Below, piece by piece: positions 8,635-16,947 of a DNA stretch of 64,000 nucleotides. A program made the translations under genes and the position numbers. The DNA is from Betaproteobacteria bacterium HGW-Betaproteobacteria-3. Lineage in GTDB: Bacteria; Pseudomonadota; Gammaproteobacteria; Burkholderiales; Burkholderiaceae_C. Position 1 is the first letter of the stretch, and each line of letters starts with the position of its first letter. Location of the stretch: contig PHCI01000007.1 in the NCBI GenBank assembly GCA_002842205.1, forward strand, positions 1 through 64,000. Reading direction: 5' to 3'. The notes under the pieces are model-generated. The model made no database searches, had not been told where the DNA came from, and saw only the letters and a list, made by a program, of their open reading frames with translations.

Positions 8635-9762
8635 TCAGGCGCCGCGGCGCGCCTTGACCGCCTGCGACAGCACGTCCAGCACGGTCAGCGAGTCGTCCCA
8701 GCCAATGCAGGCGTCGGTGATGCTCTTGCCGTATTCGAGTGCGGCCACCTCGTCCTTGCCGGGCGTGAACTTCTGGGCCCCGGCGTGGATGTGGCTCTCG
8801 ACCATCAAACCAAAAATGTGGCGCGACCCCCCTGAGAGTTGTGCGGCAATGTCCCGCGCCACATCGACTTGCCGTTCGTGCTGCTTGCTGCTGTTGGCGT
8901 GGCTGCAGTCGACCATCAGGGTCGGTGGCAGCTTGGCGGCTTGCAGCTCCTTGCAGGCGGCGGCCACGCTGGCCGCATCGTAATTGGGGGCCTTGCCGCC
9001 ACGCAGGATCACGTGGCAGTCCTGGTTGCCGTGGGTCTGCACGATGGCAACCTGGCCATTCTTGTGCACCGACAAAAAGTGGTGCCCGCGCGCCGCCGCC
9101 TGGATCGCGTCGGTGGCGATGCGGATGTTGCCATCGGTGCCGTTCTTGAAGCCGATCGGCGCCGAGATGCCCGAAGCCAGCTCGCGGTGCACCTGGCTCT
9201 CGGTGGTGCGCGCGCCGATGGCGCCCCAGGAGATCAGGTCGCCGATGTACTGCGGCGAAATCACGTCCAGAAACTCGCTGCCGGCCGGCAGGCCCAAGCG
9301 GTTGATCTCGATGAGGAGCTGGCGCGCAATGCGCAGGCCTTCGTCAATGCGGAAGGTCTGGTCGAGGTAGGGGTCGTTGATCAGGCCCTTCCAGCCCACG
9401 GTGGTGCGGGGTTTTTCGAAATAGACGCGCATGACGACTTCCAGCGTGTCGGCGTATTTGTCGCGCAGCGGCTTGAGGCGCCGCGCGTAATCCACCGCCG
9501 CCGCCGGGTCGTGGATGGAGCACGGGCCGATCACCACCAGCAGCCGGTCGTCCTTGCCAGCAATGATGTTGTGAATGGCGCGGCGGGTGCGGGTGATGAG
9601 CGCCTCCACCGGCGTGCCGCCGATGGGGAAGAAGCGGATCAGGTGTTCGGGAGGGGGAAGCACGGTGATGTCCTTGATGCGTTCGTCGTCGGTCTGGCTG
9701 GTTTTGTCGACGGGGCTCGCATACCAGGCGTCGCTGGCGGGGGCGGGGGCTTTGGCGGTCAT
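8635..9762 (-). CDS. aroG: 3-deoxy-7-phosphoheptulonate synthase (DAHP synthase, class I)
   Basis: A 375-aa AroG/F/H-type enzyme that condenses phosphoenolpyruvate and erythrose 4-phosphate, the first step of the shikimate pathway. Family motifs seen: VVIGPCSIHDPAAAVDYA near residue 80, YFEKPRTTVGWKGLINDP, AIGARTTESQVHRELASG, and VDCSHANSSKQ. The start at 9762 follows AAGGAGCCCGAG. The preceding leader contains an aromatic-rich peptide and an intrinsic terminator, which points to control by aminoacyl-tRNA-dependent attenuation. Which aromatic amino acid inhibits the enzyme itself cannot be read safely. Confidence 0.95.
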   Translation of the reverse strand: MTAKAPAPASDAWYASPVDKTSQTDDERIKDITVLPPPEHLIRFFPIGGTPVEALITRTRRAIHNIIAGKDDRLLVVIGPCSIHDPAAAVDYARRLKPLRDKYADTLEVVMRVYFEKPRTTVGWKGLINDPYLDQTFRIDEGLRIARQLLIEINRLGLPAGSEFLDVISPQYIGDLISWGAIGARTTESQVHRELASGISAPIGFKNGTDGNIRIATDAIQAAARGHHFLSVHKNGQVAIVQTHGNQDCHVILRGGKAPNYDAASVAAACKELQAAKLPPTLMVDCSHANSSKQHERQVDVARDIAAQLSGGSRHIFGLMVESHIHAGAQKFTPGKDEVAALEYGKSITDACIGWDDSLTVLDVLSQAVKARRGA

Positions 9763-9809
9763 CTCGGGCTCCTTGGAAATTACGGTGGGGTTCGGGGTGC
9801 GTGGGGCAC

Positions 9810-9842
9810 AAAAAAACCGCCGGGCTTGGCAGGCCGGCGGTT
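9810..9842 (-). terminator. Intrinsic terminator of the aroG attenuator
   Basis: On the minus strand the stem AACCGCCGG...CCGGCGGTT (9 bp, loop of about 10 nt) is followed directly by seven T residues at 9816-9810. It lies between the leader peptide and aroG, in the same direction, so it must be read through for aroG expression. Its 5' arm can alternatively pair with an upstream element at 9883-9889. Confidence 0.88.
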
Positions 9843-9898
9843 CGATGTGGGGTTCGCTTGGGGTTACGCGTTCGCCTCTCGTCCACCGGGGACTGAGA
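9834..9898 (-). promoter_or_regulatory. Attenuator pause hairpin and antiterminator pairing
   Basis: Two mutually exclusive structures are visible on the minus strand. Segment 9898-9877 forms TCTC-A-GTCC (loop CCGGT) GGAC-GAGA, a stem with one bulged A. The CCGGTGG element inside it (9889-9883) is complementary, with one G-U pair, to CCGCCGG at 9840-9834, the 5' arm of the terminator. A ribosome stalled on the Phe/Tyr/Trp codons would mask the first arm and favour the antiterminator. The pairing is seen in the sequence; the mechanism is inferred from known amino-acid attenuators. Confidence 0.78.
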
Positions 9899-9935
9899 AC
9901 CAGAACTCAAAGTAAAACGCGCTGCGCATTGGCAT
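9864..9935 (-). CDS. aroG leader peptide (23 aa, aromatic-rich)
   Basis: The short frame encodes MPMRSAFYFEFWFSVPGG and then REANA and a stop. Residues 7-13 are FYFEFWF: four Phe, one Tyr and one Trp codon within seven. This is the hallmark of an attenuation leader peptide sensing charged tRNA-Phe/Tyr/Trp. It ends about 20 nt before the terminator stem and its distal codons overlap the pause hairpin. A second in-frame ATG at 9929 is an alternative start. No Shine-Dalgarno is obvious; a likely -10 lies only about 9 nt upstream, so the transcript may be almost leaderless. Confidence 0.85.
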   Translation of the reverse strand: MPMRSAFYFEFWFSVPGGREANA

Positions 9936-9943
9936 AGGGGCTG

Positions 9944-9952
9944 AATGTAGCA
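9944..9952 (-). promoter_or_regulatory. Putative extended -10 promoter of the aroG leader
   Basis: The minus strand carries TGCTACATT, an extended -10 pattern (TGn followed by a TATAAT-like hexamer). A start point about 7 nt downstream would fall within 2-3 nt of the leader-peptide ATG at 9935. No good -35 hexamer is seen at standard spacing, which fits an extended -10 but keeps confidence low. Confidence 0.4.
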
Positions 9953-9990
9953 CACTCGAATGGGCACGCCGCTGGGGCGCGGTCAGCCCT

Positions 9991-11451
9991 TCAGGCGGTG
10001 CCGCCCACCGTCAGGCCGTCGATGCGCAGCGTGGGCTGACCCACGCCCACGGGCACACTCTGGCCTTCCTTGCCGCAGGTGCCCACGCCGCTGTCGAGCG
10101 CCATGTCATTGCCGATGAGCTTCACGCGGGTCAGGGCGTCGGGCCCGTTGCCCACGATGGTGGCGCCCTTGACCGGGTACTGGATCTTGCCGTTTTCAAC
10201 CCAGTAAGCCTGGCTTGTGGAGAACACGAACTTGCCCGAGGTGATGTCCACCTGCCCACCGCCGAAATTGGTGGCGTACAGGCCTTTCTTCAGGCTGGCC
10301 ACGATTTCTTCAGGCGGCTTGTCGCCGCCCAGCATGTAGGTGTTGGTCATGCGCGGCATCGGGATGTGGGCGTAGCTTTCGCGGCGGCCGTTGCCGGTCG
10401 GCTTGACGCCCATCAGGCGCGCGTTCATCGCGTCCTGGATGTAGCCCTTGAGGATGCCGTCTTCAATCAGCACGTTGCGCTGGCTGGTGTTGCCTTCGTC
10501 GTCCACGTTGAGCGACCCACGCCGGTCGGCAATGGTGCCGTCGTCCAGCACGGTGACGCCCCTGGCGGCCACGCGCTGGCCGATGCGCCCGGCAAACGCG
10601 CTGGAGCCCTTGCGGTTGAAGTCACCCTCGAGGCCGTGGCCGATGGCTTCGTGCAGCAGGATGCCGGGCCAGCCCGGGCCGAGCACGACCGTCATCTCGC
10701 CCGCCGGCGCGGGGCGCGCTTCGAGGTTGGTCAGCGCAGCCTTGACGGCTTCGTTGACGTATTCATCAATGCGGGCATCGTCGAAATACGCCAGCCCGAG
10801 CCGCCCGCCACCGCCGCCCGAACCCATTTCACGGCGGCCGTTCTGTTCGGCGATCACGGTCACGCTCAGGCGCACCAGCGGGCGCACGTCGGCCGCCAGC
10901 GTGCCGTCGGCGCGCGCCACCAGCACCACGTCGTATTCGCTGGCCAGGCCGGCCATGACCTGCGCCACGCGCGGGTCTTTGGCACGGGCACGCTGCTCCA
11001 CCTCGCCCAGCAATTTGATCTTGGCCGCGCTGTCGAGCGAGGCAATCGGGTCCAGCCCGTGGTAGAGCGAACGGCTGGGGGCCAGCTTGCGGCTGGGCAC
11101 CTGGATGCGCCGGGTCTGCGCGGCCGAGGAAATCGAGCGCACCGTGCGCGCGGCGTCCAGCAGCGAGGCCTCGGAAATGTCGTCGGAATAGGCAAAGGCG
11201 GTTTTCTCGCCGCTGACGGCCCGCACGCCCACGCCCTGGTCGATGCTGAACGAGCCGGTCTTGACGATGCCCTCCTCCAGGCTCCAGCCCTCGGAGCGGG
11301 TGTACTGGAAATACAGGTCGGCCTCGTCAACCCGGTGCGCGGTGATCTCGCTCAGGGCGTGCGACAGGTGGGATTGCGTGAGGCCAAACGGCGCGAGCAG
11401 CAGCGCTTCGGCGGTGGCCAGACGTTCAAGGGTGGGTTCGCGGGAAATCAT
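9991..11451 (-). CDS. tldD: Metalloprotease TldD
   Basis: A 486-aa member of the TldD/PmbA (peptidase U62) family, which with TldE cleaves unfolded peptides (microcin B17 maturation, CcdA degradation in E. coli). The zinc motif is ILLHEAIGHGLEGDF (HExxxH), with the downstream family features RGSLNVDDEGNTSQRNVLIEDG and MPRMTNTYMLGG. The length matches E. coli TldD. No tldE is in the window. It lies upstream of the aroG leader on the same strand and downstream of the yegP-like gene. Confidence 0.95.
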   Translation of the reverse strand: MISREPTLERLATAEALLLAPFGLTQSHLSHALSEITAHRVDEADLYFQYTRSEGWSLEEGIVKTGSFSIDQGVGVRAVSGEKTAFAYSDDISEASLLDAARTVRSISSAAQTRRIQVPSRKLAPSRSLYHGLDPIASLDSAAKIKLLGEVEQRARAKDPRVAQVMAGLASEYDVVLVARADGTLAADVRPLVRLSVTVIAEQNGRREMGSGGGGGRLGLAYFDDARIDEYVNEAVKAALTNLEARPAPAGEMTVVLGPGWPGILLHEAIGHGLEGDFNRKGSSAFAGRIGQRVAARGVTVLDDGTIADRRGSLNVDDEGNTSQRNVLIEDGILKGYIQDAMNARLMGVKPTGNGRRESYAHIPMPRMTNTYMLGGDKPPEEIVASLKKGLYATNFGGGQVDITSGKFVFSTSQAYWVENGKIQYPVKGATIVGNGPDALTRVKLIGNDMALDSGVGTCGKEGQSVPVGVGQPTLRIDGLTVGGTA

Positions 11452-11470
11452 GGCGCATTGTAGGCACCCA

Positions 11471-11497
11471 AAACAACAAAGGCCGCAGTGCGGCCAT
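11471..11497 (-). terminator. Intrinsic terminator after the yegP-like gene
   Basis: On the minus strand GGCCGCACTGCGGCC forms a tight GC hairpin followed by TTTGTTGTTTT. It lies 45 bp downstream of the yegP-like stop codon and just upstream of tldD, so it probably ends the yegP-like transcript. Confidence 0.7.
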
Positions 11498-11542
11498 TGT
11501 CAGAGGCGCAATCGCGGCCTGCCCGGCACGCGCCCACGCCCG

Positions 11543-11878
11543 TCAGGCCGTCTGGTCGTCGGTGGCGGCGCCCGGGGCGTTGGTCTTGACCGACTCGATG
11601 CCGTTGTCGCGGGCCTTTTCGCCCGAATACATTTCGCTCTGGCCGATCACCTGGCCGTTGCCGGCCTTGAGGGTGAAATACGGCGAGCCGTCCTTGGCCA
11701 CCAGGCGGGCAAACCTGCCGTCGTCCGTGGCGTTTTTCTTCACCGACTCGATGCCGTTGACCGCGCTGGCTTTGGACTCGTACATCTCGCTGGCCAGAAT
11801 CTTCTGGCCATTTCCCGCGAGCAGCGAGAAATAGAACTTGTCGTTTTTGGACTTTTTCAGCTCGAATTTGCCTGCCAT
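11543..11878 (-). CDS. YegP-like protein with two DUF1508 repeats
   Basis: A 111-aa cytoplasmic protein made of two tandem DUF1508 units: MAGKFELKKSKNDKFYFSLL...GIESVKKNA and a second from FARLVAKDGSPYFTLKA to GIESVKTNA. Each unit carries the NGQ and SEMY motifs. This is the E. coli YegP arrangement and length. The start at 11878 follows an AGGAGAG ribosome site. The biochemical role of the family is not known to me. A terminator hairpin follows the gene, so it is likely transcribed alone. Confidence 0.88.
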   Translation of the reverse strand: MAGKFELKKSKNDKFYFSLLAGNGQKILASEMYESKASAVNGIESVKKNATDDGRFARLVAKDGSPYFTLKAGNGQVIGQSEMYSGEKARDNGIESVKTNAPGAATDDQTA

Positions 11879-12047
11879 GAATCTCTCCTGAGGGTTCGCC
11901 AAAGCACGGTTGGCTGCCCAGTTTGTAGCCTGAACCGGTTACAAGCGCAATCGGGGGGCGCCATATCCGGCATTTGTTCACATTTGCAGGCCCACAGTGT
12001 TGCGCCATGGCGTGCCGCGCCCGCCATGGGCGCCCGGCTCACCCGGC

Positions 12048-12944
12048 TCACCCGGTATTTCGTAACAGTTTGAAAACGCTGGCGTCGTCCTCGCCGCCCA
12101 AACCGTGTTCGATGGCGCGCCAGAAGGCGGCCGACGCCTCGCGGCCCAGCGCGGGCTGCACCCCGAGTGCGGCTGCCGCCTCCAGGGCCAGGCGCGTGTC
12201 CTTGGCCAGCAAGGTGGTGTGGGCGCGTGGCGCGTAGTCGCCCGCGATGGCGCGGCGCAGGCGGTCTTCGCCGATCCAGCTCTGGCCGCTGGACTGCTGC
12301 ATCACGTCGAGCGTGGTCGTCAGGTCCAGCCCCATGCGCCCGGCCAGTGCCAGCGCCTCGGCCGCCCCCACCAGGTTGATGCCCGCCAGCAGGTTGTTGA
12401 CGAGCTTGGTGCGGGCGCCATCGCCCACCCGCTCGCCGATGCGGAACACCCTGGACGACAGCGCCTCGATCAGCGCCCGGTGCGCCTCAAACACCGCGTC
12501 GGTACAGGCCACCATCAGGCTCATCGAGCCGTCCTGCGCGCGCACCGGACCGCCAGACATGGGTGCGTCGATGGTGTGCAGCCCGTGCCCGGCGAGGGTC
12601 TGGGCGATCGATTCGACGTCGGCAGGCGCGATGGTCGGGCACAGCATCACGGTGCGGCCCGGTGCCAGCGCGGCAGCGGCGCCGCCCGCGCCGAACAGCA
12701 CGTCGCGGGTTTGCGCGGCGTCCACCACGCAAACGATCAATACTTCAGATTGAATAGCAACTTGGCCAGCATTGACGGGGGCTAGTGCCCCAAAAGGCTT
12801 GAGATTTTCAGTTTTTTCAATCTCGACATCGTGCACGTGGACGGTCCAGCCCCGCGCGAGCAGGTTGCGCGCCATGCCGCCGCCCATGTTGCCGACGCCG
12901 ACGATGCCCACGGGAAATTTTTCACCCCTCGCCAGGTCGCTCAT
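12048..12944 (-). CDS. NAD(P)-dependent beta-hydroxyacid dehydrogenase (3-hydroxyisobutyrate/tartronate semialdehyde family)
   Basis: A 298-aa enzyme with an N-terminal Rossmann motif (VGIVGVGNMGGGMARNLL), the substrate-binding motif DAPMSGGPVRAQDGSM near residue 125, and the catalytic Lys region GARTKLVNNLLAGINLVG near 175. The family oxidises short beta-hydroxyacids with NAD(P); the exact substrate is not readable. Residues about 45-65 (NLKPFGALAPVNAGQVAIQ) are encoded by a family A repeat lying in frame, at a place where homologs usually have a short loop. It lies upstream of rodA on the same strand, separated by a family B repeat. Confidence 0.88.
   Translation of the reverse strand: MSDLARGEKFPVGIVGVGNMGGGMARNLLARGWTVHVHDVEIEKTENLKPFGALAPVNAGQVAIQSEVLIVCVVDAAQTRDVLFGAGGAAAALAPGRTVMLCPTIAPADVESIAQTLAGHGLHTIDAPMSGGPVRAQDGSMSLMVACTDAVFEAHRALIEALSSRVFRIGERVGDGARTKLVNNLLAGINLVGAAEALALAGRMGLDLTTTLDVMQQSSGQSWIGEDRLRRAIAGDYAPRAHTTLLAKDTRLALEAAAALGVQPALGREASAAFWRAIEHGLGGEDDASVFKLLRNTG
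12749..12810 (+). repeat. Dispersed repeat family A, copy 3 (inside dehydrogenase CDS)
   Basis: Plus-strand features: TTGAATAGCAACTTGGCC, then AGCATTGACGGGGGCTAG and AAAAGGCTTGAGATTTTC. It is read through from the opposite strand by the dehydrogenase gene in frame LAPVN, adding about 20 residues without a stop. Confidence 0.8.
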
Positions 12945-12951
12945 GTCAATG

Positions 12952-13032
12952 CCCCCACGCTTGTCGCTTCGCGTACTGCGCTGCCCCCTCGGGGGGCTGA
13001 GCTTGCTTGGGAACGGCCCGGCACGGCGCTCA
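12952..13032 (+). repeat. Dispersed repeat family B, copy 1 (between dehydrogenase gene and rodA)
   Basis: Carries TGCCCCCACGCTTGTCGCTT, CGCGTACTGCGCTGCCCCCT, CGGGGGGCTGAGCTTGCTTG and GGAACGGCCCGGCACGGCG. It fills the whole gap between the dehydrogenase start and the rodA stop, whose TGA is its edge. Related units occur at 28956, 45236, 48712 and 56083. Confidence 0.8.
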
Positions 13033-14187
13033 TGACTGCATCAACCTCTTGGATTTGGCGATGGACATCAGGATGCCGATGGCCATGCCGAGGGTCACCA
13101 TGGCCGTGCCGCCATAGCTGATGAAGGGCAGCGGCACCCCCACCACGGGCAAGATGCCGCTGACCATGCCCATGTTCACAAAGGCATAGACGAAAAAGAT
13201 CATCGTCACGCTGCCCGCCAGCAAGCGGGCGAACAGCGTCGGCGCTTCCAGTGCGATGACCAGCCCGCGCAGGATCAGGAAGATGAAGCCGCTGATCAGC
13301 AGCAGGTTGCCCAGCAGGCCGAATTCCTCGGAATAGGCGGCGAAGATGAAGTCGGTGGTGCGTTCGGGGATGAACTCCAGGTGCGTCTGCGTGCCCTGCA
13401 TGAAGCCCTTGCCAAACACCCCGCCCGAGCCAATGGCGATCATCCCCTGGATGATGTGAAAGCCCTTGCCCAGCGGGTCCTTGCCCGGGTCGAGCAAGGT
13501 GCAGATGCGCTGCTGCTGGTAATCGTGCAGCACCATCCAGCGCGCGCCGTCGGCGCACAGTTGCGGCTCGAACCACACCAGCAAAAAGACGCCCACCAGC
13601 CCCAGCAGCACTGGCGGCAGGATCAGTTTCCAGCTCAGGCCGGCAAAAAAAATCACGGCCAGGCCGGTCGCCAGCACCAGCAGCGAGGTGCCCAGGTCGG
13701 GCTGCTTCATGATCAGCCCCACGGGAATGGCCAGCAGCAGGCCGGCGGCCAGAAAATCGAGCGGCCGCAACTGGCCTTCGCGCTTCTGGAACCACCAGGC
13801 CAGCATCAGCGGCATGGCGATCTTGAGGATCTCGCTGGGCTGGATCACCGTCACGCCCACATTGAGCCAGCGCGTGGCGCCCTTGCGCGTGATGCCAAAC
13901 AACACCACCGCCACCAGCAAGGCCACGCCCAGCGTGTACAGCGGCACGGCCGCCGTCATCAGGCGCTGCGGCGGCACCTGCGCCACCACGAACATGATGG
14001 CCGCTGCGATCAGCATGTTGCGGCCGTGGTCCACAAAGCGCGTGCCGTGGTCGTAGCCCGACGAGTACATGGTGAGCAGCCCCGCCCCCGCCAGCAGGAT
14101 CACGGCCAGCGCCAGCAGACCGTCAAAACCGCGGAACAGCGGCAACGCGCGTTGCACCAGGGAGGGTTTGTCAAAAACGGCCGACAT
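13030..14187 (-). CDS. rodA: Rod shape-determining SEDS glycosyltransferase RodA
   Basis: A 385-aa polytopic inner-membrane protein that polymerises lipid II during cell elongation. About ten hydrophobic segments are visible, with the SEDS family signatures GATRWLNVG, PSEILKIAMPLMLAW, IAIGSGGVFGKGF, HLEFIPERTTDFIFA and VGVPLPFISYGGTAM. The start MSAVFDKPSLVQRALP at 14187 is chosen because homologs begin here; the in-frame sequence upstream is antisense to the kinase gene. The usual mrdA (PBP2) partner is not on the upstream side in this window. The stop abuts a family B repeat. Confidence 0.95.
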   Translation of the reverse strand: MSAVFDKPSLVQRALPLFRGFDGLLALAVILLAGAGLLTMYSSGYDHGTRFVDHGRNMLIAAAIMFVVAQVPPQRLMTAAVPLYTLGVALLVAVVLFGITRKGATRWLNVGVTVIQPSEILKIAMPLMLAWWFQKREGQLRPLDFLAAGLLLAIPVGLIMKQPDLGTSLLVLATGLAVIFFAGLSWKLILPPVLLGLVGVFLLVWFEPQLCADGARWMVLHDYQQQRICTLLDPGKDPLGKGFHIIQGMIAIGSGGVFGKGFMQGTQTHLEFIPERTTDFIFAAYSEEFGLLGNLLLISGFIFLILRGLVIALEAPTLFARLLAGSVTMIFFVYAFVNMGMVSGILPVVGVPLPFISYGGTAMVTLGMAIGILMSIAKSKRLMQS

Positions 14188-14254
14188 GGGGGGATTATCC
14201 TGCGCGGCGCCGCCCGGTCTGCCCCGGCGCCAGAAGCCGCGGCAAGCCAATCCC

Positions 14255-16111
14255 TCAGCCGATCTTGATTTCGACCACCGTGTGCCCCGGCTCGCTGTGC
14301 AAGGTGAGCGACGCACCGATGGCTTGCGCGCGCTCGCGCATGGACAGCAGGCCCTTGCGAAGCGGCGCCTTGACATCGAACCCGCAGCCGTTGTCCACCA
14401 CGCGCAGCCTCGCCCCCCCAAAGGCGCTGGTGGCGGAAATGCGAAGCTTGCTGGCCCGCGCGTGCTGCAGCACGTTGGACAGCGCTTCGAACACCATGAA
14501 CTGCAGCTGCCGCATGGCCGGGGCGTCCAGCCGCCCGACCGGCTCCAGTGGGTCCACGTCCCATTGCAGCTCAATGTCGGACGCGGCAAAGCGTGGCTCC
14601 AGCCGGTAACGCAGGCTGGCCAGCAATGCGGTCACATCCCCAGGGGGAAAGTGCATGGAGTCGATCGACAGCTTGAGCTGGTCCAGCGAGTCGCGCAGGG
14701 TTTGCAGCAGTTCGGACTGGCTCGACCGCCCTGACTGGATCTGGCGGATCGCCGCGCTGATGTGGGAGCCCACACCGTCGTGCATGTCACGCAGAATGCG
14801 GGTGCGCTCGGCAGCACGCTCCTGCGCGCGCGCAAGCTGCTCCACATGCTGGTAACTGGCCGACAGTTCGGCCTCCTTTTGCGCAACCCGCGCAGCCAGC
14901 GAGCCCAGCAGTTCATGCGCCTGCCTTCTTGCTTCTCCAAACCGCCTGACCACAATCACGGCCAGCGTCACACCAAACAGCACCGAAGAGTAGCGGATGA
15001 GGGAGTTATCGGCATAGCTCGGGTTGATGCGAAACACATACAAGTCACGCAACCCCACCGCCACATTCAGCAAAATTGTTGCGGCCACGATGCGGTGTTC
15101 GGTGGACGCGTTGCGCAGGGCGTGACGAAGGAAAAACGTGCCAAAAACCAGAAACGTCAGGCCCAGGACCGCATACCATGCGGTCAGCGCCAACGGCTTC
15201 CCCCCACCCAAGGCCCAAAACGCCATGCCCGTGCTGGCCACCAGCAACGCAGCCAGCCAGCCACGAAACCACGGCACCCAGGTGCGCTGCCGCCAGCCTG
15301 CCACGTCAATGCAAAACAGGGCAATGCTGGCAGCCCAGACGCCCATGGCCACCACCGGTACCAAGCCCCACCAGGGCCACGGCAGCGGGGGGTCTTCGAT
15401 CAAGGCGTCGCCCACCCGAAATGTCCAGGCCAACTCGGCCAGTGCCGCATACAAATAAATCGGCTCCCGTGCCGGGTGACCGGGCATGGAAGAGCCGGTC
15501 TGGGTCAGCCACAACGCCAGACCGATCAGCCCGACCGCCGCACTGAACGCGACGACCAGCAGCGAGCCGGTGGCGCGCCAGTGGAAGCTCTTCATATAGA
15601 TCGGGTACACCTCGTCCCGCGGGCCCAGAATCAGCTGCGACAACCCACCGCGCCGGCCGATGTCGGCCCGGATGTGAATGCGAATCTGGTTGGACCGCTG
15701 CAACACGCCTGGAGAGATGCTCACGTAGCGCGGCACCTGTGCGTTGTCCGCCCCATTGGGATGAAACAGGTTGCCCTGGCGCTGCAGCAGGGTCCCGTTG
15801 ACCCAGATTTCGTAGGCGTTGCCCAGGCGCGGCAAGTAAAGGCCCCAGGGTTCGGTGGGCACGGCGGGCAGATCCTGCGAGAGATCGAACACCGCGTAGC
15901 CCGCCTGGCCCTTGTGATGCCGATCCCAGTGGTAGGGCAACACGGTGTCGTGTTCGCTGGTCACCCCGTTGACGGTCACCACCGCGTGCGCCTGCGCAAA
16001 CTCGATCGTCGCGGCCGACGCCCCTTGCACCCATCCGGCGGCCCACGCGAGCAGAACCAGCCCGACCCGCCCTGCGTGCTGCGCGCCGCGGGCGATCCGG
16101 CGCCATGTCAT
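14255..16111 (-). CDS. Membrane sensor histidine kinase (7TMR-DISM-like, HisKA_3/NarL type)
   Basis: A 618-aa kinase. A signal peptide (MTWRRIARGAQHAGRVGLVL...) leads to a beta-rich periplasmic domain with the look of the DISM extracellular module (about residues 35-180), then seven transmembrane segments (about 185-390), a coiled stretch, and a HisKA_3 phosphoacceptor DMHDGVGSHISAAI with His near residue 444. The C-terminal HATPase is seen as EALSNVLQHA and VVDNGCGFD. The start at 16111 has an AGGAAG site and an optimal signal peptide; ATG 16132, overlapping the regulator stop as TGATG, is the alternative. The ligand is unknown. It is the probable partner of the adjacent response regulator. 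Confidence 0.88.
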   Translation of the reverse strand: MTWRRIARGAQHAGRVGLVLLAWAAGWVQGASAATIEFAQAHAVVTVNGVTSEHDTVLPYHWDRHHKGQAGYAVFDLSQDLPAVPTEPWGLYLPRLGNAYEIWVNGTLLQRQGNLFHPNGADNAQVPRYVSISPGVLQRSNQIRIHIRADIGRRGGLSQLILGPRDEVYPIYMKSFHWRATGSLLVVAFSAAVGLIGLALWLTQTGSSMPGHPAREPIYLYAALAELAWTFRVGDALIEDPPLPWPWWGLVPVVAMGVWAASIALFCIDVAGWRQRTWVPWFRGWLAALLVASTGMAFWALGGGKPLALTAWYAVLGLTFLVFGTFFLRHALRNASTEHRIVAATILLNVAVGLRDLYVFRINPSYADNSLIRYSSVLFGVTLAVIVVRRFGEARRQAHELLGSLAARVAQKEAELSASYQHVEQLARAQERAAERTRILRDMHDGVGSHISAAIRQIQSGRSSQSELLQTLRDSLDQLKLSIDSMHFPPGDVTALLASLRYRLEPRFAASDIELQWDVDPLEPVGRLDAPAMRQLQFMVFEALSNVLQHARASKLRISATSAFGGARLRVVDNGCGFDVKAPLRKGLLSMRERAQAIGASLTLHSEPGHTVVEIKIG

Positions 16112-16131
16112 CGAGACGTCTTCCTGGCCCA

Positions 16132-16854
16132 TCAGCGTGGCGCGATCGGCCCGCCCCGTGGCGGTGTGTTCAACAAGCCCATGCGCGTGGCCTCAAACAC
16201 GGCTTCGCTTTTCGAATGCACCGCCAGCTTGCCGTAGAGGCTTTTGATGTGCGTTTGCACGGTGTGCACACTCACGGTTTTCAGACGCGCGATCTCGGCG
16301 TAGGAAAACCCCCGGGCGATCAGCGCAAGCACTTCCTGCTCGCGCACGGAAAGAACCCCCCTTGTTTCGCCCGGATCGATTTCGAGCGCGACCACCGCAG
16401 CGACAGGCACCTCCGGCGACACGGCCTGCAGCGCGCGATATTTGGCCAGCACGCGGCGGGCAATCATGGGCGAGATGGGTGAACTGCCCCCCTTCATCTC
16501 CACAATGACCGACGCAATGTCGTCCGGCGTGGCGTCCTTGTGGATGTAGCCCAAGGCACCCGCCTCGATGCTGGCCAGCACGTTGTCCTCGTCGCCAAAC
16601 ATCGAGATCACCAACGGTTCGCATTCGGGATGCCGCTGGCGCGCGTGCCGGATCACCTCCAGGCCACTGCCATCGGGAAGCCCCAGATCGGTCAGCAGCA
16701 CATCGACCACCTGCGACGGATCGTCAAGCCAGACGCGCGCATCGGCCACCGTGCCAACGCACGCCAGCAGGCGCAACTGCGCCGAACGTCGCACGCTCGC
16801 GGCGAAAAACTCGCCCATCTGGGGATCGTCTTCAACGATCAGGACCTGCCACAT
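16132..16854 (-). CDS. Response regulator, NarL/FixJ family
   Basis: A 240-aa two-component regulator: receiver domain (residues 1-120) with acidic pocket VEDD, phosphoacceptor Asp56 in VLLTDLGLPDGSG and conserved Lys in GYIHKD, then a LuxR-type helix-turn-helix (residues about 165-225) seen as LSVREQEVLALIARGFSYAE and VHTVQTHIKSLYGKL. It sits directly upstream of the kinase gene and is divergent from the gene for a large lipoprotein, whose promoter region it may bind. That link is inferred from position only. Confidence 0.9.
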   Translation of the reverse strand: MWQVLIVEDDPQMGEFFAASVRRSAQLRLLACVGTVADARVWLDDPSQVVDVLLTDLGLPDGSGLEVIRHARQRHPECEPLVISMFGDEDNVLASIEAGALGYIHKDATPDDIASVIVEMKGGSSPISPMIARRVLAKYRALQAVSPEVPVAAVVALEIDPGETRGVLSVREQEVLALIARGFSYAEIARLKTVSVHTVQTHIKSLYGKLAVHSKSEAVFEATRMGLLNTPPRGGPIAPR

Positions 16855-16947
16855 CTGCTCGCCCCCTGGTCACGTGGTTTGTAGAAATTCGTTGATTCGT
16901 GACGCATCCCGGAGCATATCGGGAACTCCCCGGTCCGGCGCGCGCAT

